64,000 nt of DNA, from contig CM057837.1 of the NCBI GenBank assembly GCA_030068075.1, positions 24,038,589 to 24,102,588 of the forward strand, written 5' to 3'. Of this stretch, positions 11,381 to 27,499 are shown piece by piece. This DNA comes from Paguma larvata (taxonomy: Eukaryota > Chordata > Mammalia > Carnivora > Viverridae). The translations under genes and the position numbers were made by a program. Every line of letters starts with the position of its first letter. Within the stretch, counting starts at the first letter, position 1. The notes beneath the pieces were generated by a model, which had not been told where the DNA came from, did not search any database, and saw nothing but the letters and a program-made list of their open reading frames with translations.

Positions 11381-11859
11381 AAAATCATTGAATTTTAAAA
11401 TGAAAAATGGCACTCACCTATTCACAGATAAAAGGTTATACTCTGAAATCTCTAAATTTCTTTTGTGGGATTATAGTTACATTGAGATCCTGGGAAGGAA
11501 ATGATTTTCCTCTGGCTAATGCAGGGAAGCGTCCTAGGCCTTTGATGTTGACACGGGAGCTCTCACCTAGAAAAAATAATGGGCTCATATGGCTGGTCAG
11601 TGCGAGGGTCGTCACAGGGAGGCCTGGCCGGCAGTACGGGGACAGTTCTGTTCTTACCCACCCCTCTCCTTTTACTCCTTTTATGTTCTCCATCCTTCTC
11701 TCCTGTGCCAGGACTGTCTCTGCTTTTGCATGGAACAGAAAAATATACTTTAATATTTACCTATCCTGTAAAATTTATATTTCCTACCATTAAATTTTTA
11801 AGCCAGTTAAAAAAAAACTTTAAGTTTCTTTCTTTTTCTCATTCTTTTGTTAGGTCAGT

Positions 11860-11975
11860 GTTTCTACAAGGAAGAGTTTTGCAGGGTGTGAGTGCAGAGG
11901 ACAATGGCAGCAGGAAGTCTTAGGAGTTACAAAGTAAAATAAAAGTAGAATAGGACAATTATCAAGATTTTTAAT
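11860..11975 (+). repeat. 116-bp duplicated segment, copy 2 (probable source)
   Basis: The same segment in unique intron sequence, 371 bp upstream of the ATE1 exon at 12346. Copy 1 breaks a SINE whereas this copy sits in otherwise continuous sequence, so I infer this one is the original. It is preceded by a long pyrimidine tract ending TTGTTAG at 11853. Confidence 0.93.
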
Positions 11976-11993
11976 ATAAAGAAAAAGATGACA

Positions 11994-12112
11994 GGGGCGC
12001 CCGGCTGGCTCAGTCGGTGGAGCTTGTGACTCTTGATCCTGGGTTATGGGTTTGAGCCCCACATATTGGGCGTAGAGATTACTTTAAAAATCTTAAAAAA
12101 AAAAAAAAAAAG
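11994..12112 (+). repeat. Short CanSINE-type element, first half of a double insertion
   Basis: GGGGCGCCCGGCTGGCTCAG, CTTGTGACTCTTGATCCTGG, GGTTTGAGCCCCACATATTG and a tail of 17 or so A. The left target-site copy AAAGAAAAAGATGA is at 11978-11991. Confidence 0.92.
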
Positions 12113-16275
<4,163 letters not shown>

Positions 16276-17439
16276 TGAAAATTAGTGCTGTAATGGTTTC
16301 TCATCATTTTAGGTTAACTTGCTTGTATATTTCTAACGTATGTCATGAATTATTTTTAAGTGCGTTTTGAACTTTTCATGGAATCTAGCTTGTTCATAGC
16401 TTAGAATACTGCTGGACACATAAGTGCTTAATATTTGCGTGATACAGGTTTAATCTGTAGAAATTAACGGAATCTATAAAAATCGCAGCTATTCTGGAAC
16501 ATTCAGCAGGGTCCTGCTTTCTTGAGGTAGCACTGTATGCCCACTAGGAACCTACCATTTCCGATTGTATCCTAACCCTTCCCCCACCCTCTATTTATTT
16601 TGTCCCTCCCTCTTGTTTTAGCTTTGTTTCCTTAGGACCCAGTCACAGTCCAGAAAAATTAGAGCTTGGCGTAAGCATTGAGGTATTTTCAATAATAAAA
16701 ATACTAACAGTAAGGCAAATGTTGAATCTTTAATATGTTTTCTGTCTCAGGGCACAGCATTTGGACTTTGAAGTGGGGACAAATGGGTTAATTAAGGATA
16801 ACGCCTTGCTGCCCCAGAAAGGAAGCTTTCTGTAATGAGAACCGCGGCCTTTACTGCTCGGACTTTGTAATTCATCATACTCTCGTTTCAGAATTTCCCT
16901 TTTAGAATAGTTTTACCTTTTATATTCTCTTTAGTGAAACCCTTTGGTGTTTCCTAAGGATTAGTAGCCGACTGTGTGTAAAAACTCTGGTCAGTACAGA
17001 GCAGGGTGAACGAGCAGACTCTCTACATCCTGCCCACCTTAGGAGCAGTCACCAAACACACGTGCCTCCTGAGAGCCCTGCTTAAGCTCTGAAGAGGCAA
17101 AAAGACGTCAGTGTGAATCTTCCTCCAATGTGTAATCTAGGTGAAGGTTGGGAGTATTTTACTTGAAAACAGGGTCAGGCCAGTGGTTTGGTACGTGGCC
17201 CGATGTAGGGTAGGCCTGATGGGAAGCACATAGCAAAGGGAAGGAGCAGGTAGGTGAGGGTGTGCGCAGGCGTAGTCCTATACAAAAGGGTAACCAGAGG
17301 GCTCTGAAGGATTTGAAAGCTACTCTGAGGTATCGAGGTAGTTGGGAGTCCTCGAAGGTTTCAGAGCCAAGAGCACGGCCTGCATGCCTCAAAAAACATA
17401 TTCGAATATATAAATTACGATTTTTTTTAAGCTATGGGA

Positions 17440-17830
17440 ATTTTTAAAACATAAGCCAAATCGAAAAGTGTAATTGAACCCCTGTGTACCCATTAACCAG
17501 TTTCAGCCAATCAGTGCCTCTCGTTTCGTCTTTCATCCCCATTCCCACCTTCCTCATCTTTTGAATTATTTGGGACAAATCCAGAATATCATTTCATCTG
17601 TTCGTGTTGTGGTGTGTATTTCTAAAAGATAAGAGCATTTTCAAAATATACTCACAGTCTCAGTCATCACACCTCTAAAGTATTAACAATATTTCTAAGA
17701 ACCTTTCTATATCTAGTCAGTGTTTGTATTTCCTGATATTGTCTCATAATTTTTTGCAGTTTGACTTAGAACCCAGCCAAGGCCCGTTACAGTTGGTCGA
17801 TAGTCTCTCTTAAATCTTTTAGCCCGTAAA
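17440..17830. repeat. Old LINE-type 3' UTR fragment
   Basis: GTGTACCCATTAACCAGTTT, GGGACAAATCCAGAATATCA, TTCTAAAAGATAAGAGCATT and a terminal AGTCTCTCTTAAATC resemble a common old L1M 3' UTR segment that I recall from mammalian genomes. The exact family and orientation are not certain. Confidence 0.5.
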
Positions 17831-18197
17831 TTTCCTCCTTCTGTTTTTTTTTCCCTCATGCAAAGGAAAACTCTGTAAAACTTGGTGATTAACTATATGT
17901 ACATGGACAAAAGCGGTTCCAGAGTGTTGAAGTTAAGTACAGGATGCTTGGGGAAGGGATGCTTGCGTCGTTAGAAGCTGCGGATTCTAAAAGTAGAACT
18001 GGCTTTGAAAGAAGGGTGATCCCCGTTACCTTGCTGGTTTTATGCCGACCACCCAGGTCATCTAGTCAAGGCACCCTGCTGGCATTTCATCTCCTATTTA
18101 AGTGTACGTCGTAGGTAACTTGTGAATTTAAGTTTCAAATATTTCTCTTATGCCTGAATTATTAATTTAGTTGATAGGTCTAAACATATATTCTTTT

Positions 18198-18412
18198 TAA
18201 AAAATTTTTTAACGTTTATTTATTTTTTGAGAGAGACAAAGCACAAGCAAGGGAGGGGCGGAGAGAGAGAGGGAGACACAGAATCTGAAGCAGAGGCTCC
18301 AGGCGCTGAGCTGTCAGCACAGAGCATGACGCAGGGCTCAAACCCATGAACCTTGAGATTGTGACCTGAGCCGAAGTCAGATGCTTAACTGACTGAGCCA
18401 CCCAGGCGCCCC
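18198..18412 (-). repeat. CanSINE, minus strand
   Basis: A full copy; reverse strand head GGGGCGCCTGGGTGGCTCAG at the right end, T-rich tail at the left (AACGTTTATTTATTTTTTGA). Flanks ACATATATTCT and GCATATGTTCT are a weak target-site duplication. Confidence 0.95.
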
Positions 18413-18862
18413 TGAGCATATGTTCTATGCAGAAGGAAAAGCATGGACATATTTCTGTTTTCCAAAAATACTTACTAGAATTTTTTCCTTCTAGCTCATT
18501 TTTGTGTCCAGAATTAATAAGCTCAGTGTAGGAAACTCAGGCACGTAGATATCGTAGTACGGTGATAACAGTCGGAAGAGAATTCTAGCCATCTTGTATA
18601 CTCACCTTCCTTTGTGTACTTGTGCGTGACCCCCTCTAAACAGAAGCATTTTTCTGGCAGTCGTAGGGACCTGCAGATATTTCACTTTGACTTCTCATCT
18701 GTAATGGCTACTCTCGTGTTGCAAGATTTCCCTCAGCGAGTTTTTCCTAATGCCCAAGCCCAAATCTTAATTGCTCCGTATTTTAACCTATTTCTTCTTT
18801 TTTCGTTATTCATGGACATGGCGACCATATTTTCATCCCCCCTTCCCTCTGCATGAAGATTT

Positions 18863-19106
18863 AAAAATTTTTTTTCAACATTTATTCATTTTTGAGAAGC
18901 AGAGACAGAGCGTGAGTGGGGGAGGGGGGGAGAGAGAGAGAGAATGAGAGAGAGAAGGAGAGAGTACGGGAGACACAGAATCTGAAGCAGGCTCCAGGCT
19001 CTGAGCTGCCAGCACAGAGCCTGACACGGGGCTTGAACTCAAGAGCAGTGAGATCATGACCTGAGCCGAAGTCGGACGCTTAACTGACTGAGCCACCCAG
19101 GTGCCC
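18863..19106 (-). repeat. CanSINE, minus strand, with expanded GA-rich part
   Basis: A full copy flanked by a perfect 14-bp duplication, CTGCATGAAGATTT, at 18849-18862 and 19107-19120. The GA-rich part (18920-18970) is longer than usual. Confidence 0.96.
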
Positions 19107-19389
19107 CTGCATGAAGATTTTTAATCCCACCTTTGCTGACTCCAGTCCAGAGTAAGTACTGTGTGTTCTTCAGAGTCGTTCCTGGGTAGAGCTCTGCTTG
19201 GAAATAGACATCTGGCTTGTATCTGGTATTTAGTTAAGAATTAAAAAATGTTCTCTGTGTCGTTCAGCCAGTGTGGCTTACACATACCCAACTGAAATTT
19301 GTCAGAACTGTAGCTTCAGGATATTACTGTTTTAATTCCATTTCCATGAGAGATACCCCTATGCCTACCTGTCCTCTGGCTTATTTTTT

Positions 19390-19620
19390 CGTCCATTCAT
19401 ATAATACTTTCTTGAGCTCCTCCTGGAAATGCAGTAGGGCATCCCTAGTCTCAAGGAACTTCCATTCTGTTGGGGGACCTACAGCAAGTTAGTAAGACAA
19501 ATGTCAGGAATAAGCTCTGTGTTAGGCGGCAAATACTAGGTGTGGCTCTTTTAGAGTGGAGTCAGGGAGTGCCACTCTGAGGAGTAATATTTAGGCTGAG
19601 ATTTGATTGACAGGAAGTCA
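19390..19620. repeat. Old L2-type repeat (tentative)
   Basis: CTCAAGGAACTTCCATTCTG, TAAGCTCTGTGTTAGGCGGC and AGGCTGAGATTTGATTGACA resemble the widespread mammalian repeat that carries a tumour-size-like phrase CTCAAGGAGCTTACAGTCTA. Family call is from memory only. Confidence 0.42.
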
Positions 19621-19729
19621 TCATGGGAAGATGATGGGTCATTTCAGGACAAGACCAAGGTGCAGTGCTGATTTGCTTTTGAGTTGCTGCTGTCATGCAT
19701 CTTGGGTATACTTTAGGATGAGCTGTGGA

Positions 19730-19954
19730 GTTTTTTTTTTTGAGAGACAGCATGTGTACACACCCCGGTGGAGGAGAGAGGGAGGGAGGGAGGTGGTGGG
19801 GGAGAGAGAGAGAGAGAGAGAGAGAGAGAATCTCAAGCAGGTTCCACACTTAGCATGAAGCCTGATGTGGGGCTTGATCACATGACCCTGGAATCATAAC
19901 TTGAACCAAAATGTAGAGTTGGACACTCAACCAGCTGAGCCACTCAGGTGCCCC
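19730..19954 (-). repeat. CanSINE, minus strand, diverged, with GA microsatellite
   Basis: The reverse-strand head GGGGCACCTGAGTGGCTCAG is at the right end. A GGGAGGGAGG and (GA)14 stretch lies at 19780-19830. Flanks TAGGATGAGCTG (19714) and TAGGATGACCTG (19955) form the target-site duplication. It appears to have landed in an older hAT-type fragment that resumes to the right. Confidence 0.93.
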
Positions 19955-20095
19955 TAGGATGACCTGGGAAACTTAAAAAAAAATAATGATACTTGGGCCC
20001 TGTCTTCCAAGTTTTTGAGGTCAATCATGGGCATCAATTTTTTTTTTTTAATGCTGAGAGGATTCTAGCATGAAGGCAAGCTTGAGAACCCTCAT
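19955..20095 (+). repeat. hAT (MER5A-like) DNA transposon remnant, tentative
   Basis: GACCTGGGAAACTTAAAAAA, ATGATACTTGGGCCCTGTCT and CAAGCTTGAGAACC resemble the non-autonomous hAT element MER5A. The left part would lie beyond the SINE inserted at 19730-19954. Confidence 0.5.
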
Positions 20096-20161
20096 ACCAG
20101 ACTAAGTTTTCACATCTGAGAGCCTAATAATGAGCTGGAAAAATGATTATTTCTCATTTTA

Positions 20162-20162
20162 T

Positions 20163-20193
<31 letters not shown>

Positions 20194-20383
20194 TTTTGAG
20201 AGACATAGACACAGAGCGTGAGCAAGGGAAGGGCAAAAAGAGAGGGAGATACAGAATCCGAAGCAGGCTCCAGGCTCTGAGCTGTCAGCACAGAACCTGA
20301 CGTGGGGTTCGAACTCACAGACCATGAGATCATGACCTGAGCTGAAGTCAGCTGCTTAACTGACTGAGCCACCCAGGAGCCCC
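20162..20383 (-). repeat. CanSINE, minus strand, with (TTA)n in the tail
   Basis: A full copy with perfect 14-bp duplication TATTTCTCATTTTA at 20148-20161 and 20384-20397. The tail contains a (TTA) run at 20168-20192. Confidence 0.96.
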
Positions 20384-20889
20384 TATTTCTCATTTTAAAG
20401 TTGGCTGTTTTCTGTTTATTAAATTCAGAGTCTCTAATATTGAAGAAATTCATATCTACACTTTGTTATCTGGGTCTTGGAACTTCTAAGGGGCTGAGTG
20501 ACTGGAGTCTTTCAGCTGGGTTTTCCTTTACCCGTACTGATCTCTCATTTTTCTCTCCGCCTACACATCCTCCATGCTTGCAAACTCCTCCTTCGTCATT
20601 TTGCTGCCTAGCAGTCACTTGCTGCAGTAATCTGTACTGGACCCTAAGATTAGATTTGACCTCCCCCCCCCACCTCCCTTAGCATTCTACAGCCCTTCCC
20701 CAATACAAGTCTAGCTCCTGTGCATATGTTTGTGAGACTCTCATGATGCTTATCTTCATCGTGTAGGCCAAGTACCTAACAGCGTGCCTGCCACACAGGA
20801 GATGTTTAACTTTTAATAGACATTTTGAATTAATGAGAAGAAATACTAGTGCTGAGGGTCAAGAAGCATGTAGAATAGTGAGAAACTCC

Positions 20890-21060
20890 CTCATTTGTTT
20901 CACAAGTGTTTACCGAGTGTGAATAGGATGGTTTCTGCTTTGCAAATAGGTTCGAACTTAGGAAGACACGCAGGCAGTTCTAATGGAGTATGATTGGCTA
21001 TCAGGGCGTTCTGAGAAGTACTCTGATACCAACGGGAGGCTGTGGTGCAGGAGTGTGCAG
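20890..21060. repeat. Old L2-type repeat (tentative)
   Basis: CACAAGTGTTTACCGAGTGT and the following GGCTATCAGGGCGTTCTGAG weakly resemble the end of an old L2 or related element. The call is low confidence. Confidence 0.35.
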
Positions 21061-21148
21061 GCACTTGGGAGGATTTGCCTGACTACAGCTGGCGTTGGCT
21101 TTTGCAGCTGTAAAGTGGGAATGATGTAGAAATGAGCTATACCATTTT

Positions 21149-21258
21149 GTTTTTTATTTTATTTTTTTTTAAGTAAGCTCTAAGCCCACTGTGGGGCTTG
21201 AACTCACAACTCCTAGAAAAAGAGTTCCATGCTCTACCGACAGCTAGTCAGACACCCC
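21149..21258 (-). repeat. Short CanSINE-type element, minus strand
   Basis: GTGGGGCTTGAACTCACAAC, CATGCTCTACCGACAGCTAG and CAGACACCCC are the reverse complement of the short tRNA-derived element. No CT-rich half is present. Confidence 0.87.
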
Positions 21259-22639
21259 AAGATATATTGTGTTTTTATCTCAACTTGAGTCTAGAGTCTT
21301 CTTGCACTGACTGATAGGAGAGCACCTACCCAGTTGGGCAGCATGCACGGAGTCATTACCTGTGCCTTCATTGAGACCTGTCAGGGTTCCGTGTTTATAT
21401 GTTGATATGGCACCCAAATTCATAAGGGGCCTGCTTGTGCTATTAGCCAGGCTTCTTAGTTTAGTTCAAATGCTGGGGAAAAGCAGAGGCTGATGCTAGT
21501 GTGTACCAGTTCTGCCTCCCTTTATGGAAATTTGTAGACGTGTGGACACCTGCCTTTCGTTTGGAGCAGAGCGGCACTGAACTCTATCAGGGTCGGTACT
21601 GCAGAGCGGTGAACCCCTCTGGAATCAGTCCTGTGTTGTGCCACGGGGCCTTGTCCATTTCGGGCCGAAAAAGTCTGAGCTCAGATGTTTGTCAGAATAA
21701 CTGGCTATTTTGCTCCATTTTCAGATATTTTCATTTCACCAAAGGAGATTGTATTATATTTTCAGCAAATGAGAACTGTCAGTTACGAAGGAATAGCACA
21801 ACTGCTGATAAAAGTGGGAGTTCTCAGTTAGAATTGTGCTGTTCAGCATCGTAAGGTGGATGTTGGTTCTGGCAGGAGTATTTCACGTTGCAATTGGAAG
21901 GTCCAGAACTAGACACCAACAAAAGATAACTCACAGAAAATGAATTGCCCACTATTGTACCATCTCTGGTTTTCAGGATTTAGTGAGGGTGAATTTAGCA
22001 CATAACTACAATAATAGTTAGAAGTTTATCTTCTTCCTTAGGGCATAGCTAAGTGTTTAAAGCATTAGGAATAGCTTATTTCTGCCACACTGAAAAATCT
22101 ACAAAAGTGTTTTCTATCTGATATTAAAGAAAGAAGGAATGTATCCTCAAATAGGAATGTTTTTAGTAACTGAGAAGGAGCAGTGTCTTAGATAGCTGGT
22201 AACCTCTAGACACCAGGAATACAGCTCTAAGCAGTGTGGATGCTCTGCCCTGATGGCGGTCACGGCCAAGGGGACATGTAGATGATAATCGCACAGCGCG
22301 TGGAGTGGCGCCCAGTGGTACCGCACTGTACCTGAGACCAGAGTGAGGGTTCATTTGGATTTTCCGGTGTAGATTTGGGCATGTTCGGTTACAGCCTTTA
22401 CCGTGTAGTACACTTACATGAAGTAGAGCAAATGAAAGCATTTTTAACAGCAGGTCCAGGATACACAGAAGAGCGAGTTTTACCTGCTTTCTTTTTAGGG
22501 AGTAATGAGTTTCCACGAAGACACGAAGTGACAAGCTTATCGTTCTGGGTAGGGAGGGCCATGGCTCGGTAGATGATTTCCCAGGGCGGCGGCGGCAGTT
22601 CCTCTCACCCTGTGTGTGCATGCTGTTCCGTCCTTCATA

Positions 22640-23035
22640 GATTCTGTTTCCCTCGATTAGACTGGCCTTGTGATTTGCACTAACTAACAGGATACCATGC
22701 AGCGAACTCTCGGAGGCCTCAGGCCCAGGCCTTAGAGGACTGGCAACTTTCCCTTCCTCTGCCGAGGGAGCCGGCCGTCATCATGTAAAAGGGCCAACTA
22801 CTGCTGGAGAGAGATGCCAGCCAGGGGGCCTGAAGCCCTCTTGGGGGTTTCAGGCCCAGCCGAGCTTCTGGCTGAATGCAGCTACCTCGATCGAGCCTAA
22901 GAGATACTGGCAGAAGAACCACCTAACAGCTGTAGCCAACTCCCCGAACCATGAGGAGTCCTCAGTTAGTGTGGTCTTCAGCCACTGAGATTTGGAATGG
23001 TTTGTTACTCAGCCACAGTTGACTGAAACTCCTGT
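22640..23035 (+). repeat. MLT1-like LTR (old ERVL-MaLR remnant)
   Basis: ATTAGACTGGCCTTGTGATT near the start, GGCAGAAGAACCACCTAACA in the middle, and CAGCCACTGAGATTTGGAAT, GGTTTGTTACTCAGCCACAG and TGACTGAAACTCC at the end resemble the 3' part of MLT1-type solo LTRs. No internal viral gene is visible. The family assignment is from memory. Confidence 0.55.
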
Positions 23036-23577
23036 TGTAGGATGGAGATCACTGAGATAAAGGTGGAGATGTCCATGTAGATGGAAATCATTCTGCGTCG
23101 AGCTGTGCAGACTCCGAATTGACCCTGCATTGAGCCGAACTGATCTGAGAAGTTTGTGATGGCTCAGCGTGAGAGAGTTTTGGCAAAGTCTCTCCGTTTC
23201 CGTATGTGGTCGTACCTAGCGATGTGCCCAGTTGGCGTAGGAGAATTCAGCTTTATAAGGCATTTCCGTTACTGCCCTGACTCGAGCCTACAACGCATTT
23301 CTTGACATGGTGATGAGTTTTGATTTTGCTTGCCTTGCTAGTGATGAACGCTGCAGGATGAGAATCACCACGTGGCCATCTTCATAGTTACGTACGTAGA
23401 TGGCACACGTTGCCGTAAAATCTCCTCTCAGAGTGTGTGTGGTTGGCTAGTTTATAGCACTTCTATTTTTGTGTATCACATTCCCCAAAAATGCTTTTTT
23501 AATGAATTCTTTTGATTTTCCTTGTATGTGGGTGTGTGTATAAAGATTGATTGACAAAAATATTCCCTAATAAGATA

Positions 23578-23790
23578 ATTTTTTTAAATATTTCTTTACT
23601 GTTTGAGAGAGAGGGAGACCGAATGTGAGCAGGGGAGGGGCAGAGAGAGAGGGAGACACAGAATCCGAAGCAGGATCCAGGCTCTGAGCTGTCAACACAG
23701 AGCCTGACGCAGGGCTCAAACTCACGAACTGTGAGATCATGACCTGAGCCAAAGTTGGACACTCAGCCGACTGAGCCACCCAGGTGCCCC
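23578..23790 (-). repeat. CanSINE, minus strand
   Basis: A full copy; the reverse-strand head GGGGCACCTGGGTGGCTCAG is at 23771-23790. Flanks CCTAATAAGATAATT and CCTAGTAAGATGTG form an imperfect target-site duplication. Confidence 0.95.
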
Positions 23791-24225
23791 CTAGTAAGAT
23801 GTGTTTTGCCTGTGCCTATAGTCTTAGAGGTAAGGCACAGGATAGTCACAAATGAATGATAGCGGAAAATAGTCATTAATGAAAGGAAATTTTTTGATGC
23901 TCTATTATTCACACTAACTGTTGTAAGAATCATGGCCATGTTCATGGGGTTCGGTAAGTTGTAGCATAAATCAGTCCCAGTTTGGGTGCTCAGGAGCTGG
24001 CTGATGGGAATAGAGATTGTGTTTTCAACCTAGAAGAGTTTCTCTCTGGAGGAGTTATCCTGCCACGGTGGGCCGGGAGGGTGCAGCTTTCTGGTCGCCG
24101 AGGTTTGCTTCTCTCGCGGTGCCAGGGAGGCGGCTGCCCATTTGGGCGTCATAGGCCATTTGCAGTGGGTAGAATCAGAAAAGAGCAATGTTCTCTCCTG
24201 TGCCTCTCTGTTTCTTAACAAATAT

Positions 24226-24925
24226 TTCTAATCGTGGTAAAATATATGTAACAAAATTGACCATCCTAACCATTCTGAAGTGTAGGTTCGGAGGTATGAA
24301 GTATGTTCTGTGTCTGTGCGACCACCTCCACTGTCCATCTCCAGATTTCAGCTTGTAAAATGAGCACTCTGTGTCTGTCAAACAGTAGCTCCCCGCTCCC
24401 TCCCCCCGCCCCCAGAGTCCCTGGGTACCATGTTCTACTCGTGTCTCTGAATTTGACTTTGCTCGGTGCCTCCTGTAACTGGAGTCGTGCAGTATCTATC
24501 TTTTGGTGACTGGCATGTTTAACTTAGCTTCATGTCCTCAGAGTTCAGCCGTGTCGTAGCACGTGTAAGAATTTATTCCTTTTTAAGGCAAATAGTATTC
24601 CATGTACACATATGTCGCATATCGTTTATGCCGTTCGTCTGCCGACGGATACCTTTTGGCAATTGTGAGTAATACTGCTACGAACACGTGTGTGCAAATA
24701 TTTGTTTGGGTTTCCGCTTTCAGTTCTTTTATGTATCTTCCCAGAAGTGGAATTGCTGGCTGATTCGGTAATTTATGTTTAATTTTTTTGAAGACCCACC
24801 GTGCTGTTTGCCGTAGTGGCTGCGCACACGGGTCCTGATTTCCCCACATTCTCGCCCACACCTGTTATTTTCTGGTTTCGTTTGACAGTAGTGCTCCCGA
24901 CGTGCATGAGGTCGTCTGTGTTTCT
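24226..24925 (-). repeat. Decayed L1M-type LINE, antisense
   Basis: TGTAACAAAATTGACCATCC, CTAACCATTCTGAAGTG, CAAATAGTATTCCATGTACA and CAGAAGTGGAATTGCTGGCT are the usual reverse-strand landmarks of old L1M elements. Minus-strand frame 24583-24861 still shows an ORF2 C-terminal remnant with IPLLGRYIKELKAETQTNIC. Confidence 0.85.
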
Positions 24926-26269
24926 TACCGAGAAGCCTCCCAGCCCACTTCGCTCATTCTCCTTGTCGGAGTTGTGCCTCTTGTCTGTGCCCGAGCCCGC
25001 TGCTGGCGAGGGGCAGGGAGGGAACTGATCGAGCGCAACTCTGCTTGGTGATGGGGGGGGTCGCTTCCTGGAGCACGGGCCCTGGCGGAGGGTGAGCACC
25101 TGAGCGGGTTTGCTCTTCATTCTGCCCGACTGGGAACTGGGCTGCCGCTTTGTGTTTGTTTATTTTATACGTGCACCGTATAGTTCATATCCATATTTAT
25201 GTAGTATATACACTAGTACAGCCATATGTTGTTATTTTATATACTTTTAAAAATCGAGCTGTTGGTTTAAATCTGGTTTGTCTTCTAAATACTTTTTATA
25301 TGAATTTTCCTGTGCTTCCAAATGTTTAATGCTTACATGTAAAGCTTAGTTTATATTCTCCAGTTTGACCCCTTCCCATGTTTTAAAACTATTTGATTTC
25401 CTTAAAGGTAAAAATTGGAGTAAATCGAAATGACGGTAGGTGTAATTTTTAAAATTCCTTCTCCGTGTTGTCTCTCAGAGTGCTGCTGTCAGGCCATTCT
25501 GTGATCTGGAAGAGGTGTTTTGACTAAATTCTTACGCAGACTTGTATGGGGGCCAAAGTAAACCGTGACTTGAGGCAGTCTGCCTTGGACACGGCCAGAC
25601 ATCAGATAGCTGAAACATCAGAAAGGGTTCGGAAACGTCAGAAAAGAAACAAAAAGTGAATTCATCTGTGATTAATCACTCTTCAACTTGGTGCCTCAGC
25701 TTGATTGTGGTCAGACGGCACCTCTGGAATTCTGCAGGAGCTTGCCTAAGAGAAGAAGGTAGTTGGCATTACTGTTACAAAAGCAGCTACAGGAAAAAAA
25801 TTGGGATTTATTTACAAAGCCGCGTCTGTAGAATCACGGGCTGTTGAATCCCCAAGCTCCCCCAAGCTCCCACGCTTTTCAGGTTCCTGACCAGACAGAT
25901 TAGCATGTGTGATTCTACTGCAGTATTGCAGCCCGGGGTGCTGCGTTTGGGTACACACGGTAGCGACTGTGCTGCTGTCGGTCTGAAAGAAATCCAAGTG
26001 ATCTCATCGGTTACCTCCAGCACAGAACAAAACTCGGGGGGTTTTGACTCAGCATCTCTCTTTCTGGATGTTAGGTGTCCAGTGAATTAGACATCGTCAG
26101 TAGAAAAACTGACCACAGAATACTTTTAGTAAGGGGTTTTTGATGCCTCCTGCAGGCAGCGGGAGGTAAAAGAATTCACATGCTCATCACAAATTCTTGT
26201 TCCTAAAATTGTCACAGGTGGAAATTTGCCACATCGGAGTAAAAAAGCAGTTCCTTGTGGGTCATGTGT

Positions 26270-26335
26270 TCTAAGTTTCTCATTACGAATGAGAAAATGG
26301 AAGCTCAATGTGCTGAACTTGCCCAGAGTTTGAAT
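26270..26335 (+). repeat. MIR fragment (tentative)
   Basis: AATGAGAAAATGGAAGCTCA and GAACTTGCCCAGAGTTTGAA match the MIR-like phrase for a gapped GAGGAAACTGAGGCTCAGAG ... TTGCCCAAGG segment. Orientation and family are tentative. Confidence 0.4.
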
Positions 26336-26351
26336 TAACTCATAGTTTTTA

Positions 26352-26460
26352 AAAAAGATTTTTTATCTTTTAAAGTAAATTCTACATCCAACACGGGGCT
26401 TCAACTTACAACCCCGAGACCGAGAGTCGCATGCTCTACCGACTGAGCCTGCCAGGCTCC
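26352..26460 (-). repeat. Short CanSINE-type element, minus strand
   Basis: ACGGGGCTTCAACTTACAAC, CGAGAGTCGCATGCTCTACC and GACTGAGCCTGCCAGG are the reverse complement of the short tRNA-derived element. Confidence 0.88.
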
Positions 26461-27499
26461 ACTCCTATTTTAATTTTAGCAAAATGAAGGGGAGTTTGAA
26501 TTGAAATTCACATAAATGGCTTCGTTTATCAGATTTATGACGAGTTACAACTTTTAATTTTGAAGTATCCTAAAATACTTAGATATCAATTAAAAGTAAA
26601 TGTTAACTGGGGGATAAACGTGTATTTAATCGTGTGTCTTTTCCCATCCCTTTCCTGTCTGCCCACAGTGAAATTAAAAGTTTGGTACAGTGTGTGATTC
26701 CTAATCCTTGAAAAACAGCTATTTTTAAAGCTCATTTGGAGCTTTTGGAAAATACTACCATTGAGCTCTGCCTTGACCTACTGAAGATGAAAGTTGGCTT
26801 TTCTCCTTCACACCACCCCGTTCCCAGCTGTCAGGCAATACGTTACGTGCTCTGGAGCTTCCCTCCCTCCGTGCCTTGTTCTGTGTCTTGCATCTCTTGT
26901 CTCTTGCTTCTTGCACTTATCCAGGCGTGTGCCCGCTGGAGCTTCCTTTCCAGACACGCCTGCGCCAGTTCTTCAGGGAAGCCGTTCTCTGTCTCTCCTC
27001 TCGGCTGCCCCCACCAGCTCTCCTCCCGGTGTGCTGAGTGAAGCCAGAGGCAGCCTTTCGGCTCCTGTGAACGCGTGTCATTTCTCAGTGTGTTCTCCGT
27101 AGCTCTCCCTGTGCTCCATGCGTGATCCGTCGGCGTTCACGGAGGGCCTGCTCTGCAGAAGACCTCGTGCTGGGGCCCAAGGCAAGAGGAGGGTGGTCAG
27201 ACCTGGTTCCTGCTGGTCAGGCCCTGGAGCAGCCCGTGGCTGACCTGTCGCTGTCCTCAGTGCCCAGCGCATTGATTGGCACATGAAAGGTGCTCAGTGA
27301 CTTTACTGACGTGCATTGCATGTGGAAGGCAGGCATCTGTCTGAAGGAATGAATCTGGGAAGTGAAGGAAAGCAGTACCTGGAAGCGTGCAGGGAACTGG
27401 CTTCTCCACGGGTCCTCTAGAGCACTGAGCTTAGGAAACATGTACCGTCCTGCCTCAGTGGTCCAGTTTAGATTTTCCAAGAATTGTTTCTCCTACCTC

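Noticed and set aside
22163..22621. 152-codon minus-strand frame as a gene
   Set aside because: No domain, no supporting splice or regulatory signals, and opposite-strand frames of similar quality overlap it.
22640..23035. Endogenous retrovirus with genes
   Set aside because: Only an LTR-like end of an old MaLR element is seen. No viral coding region is present.
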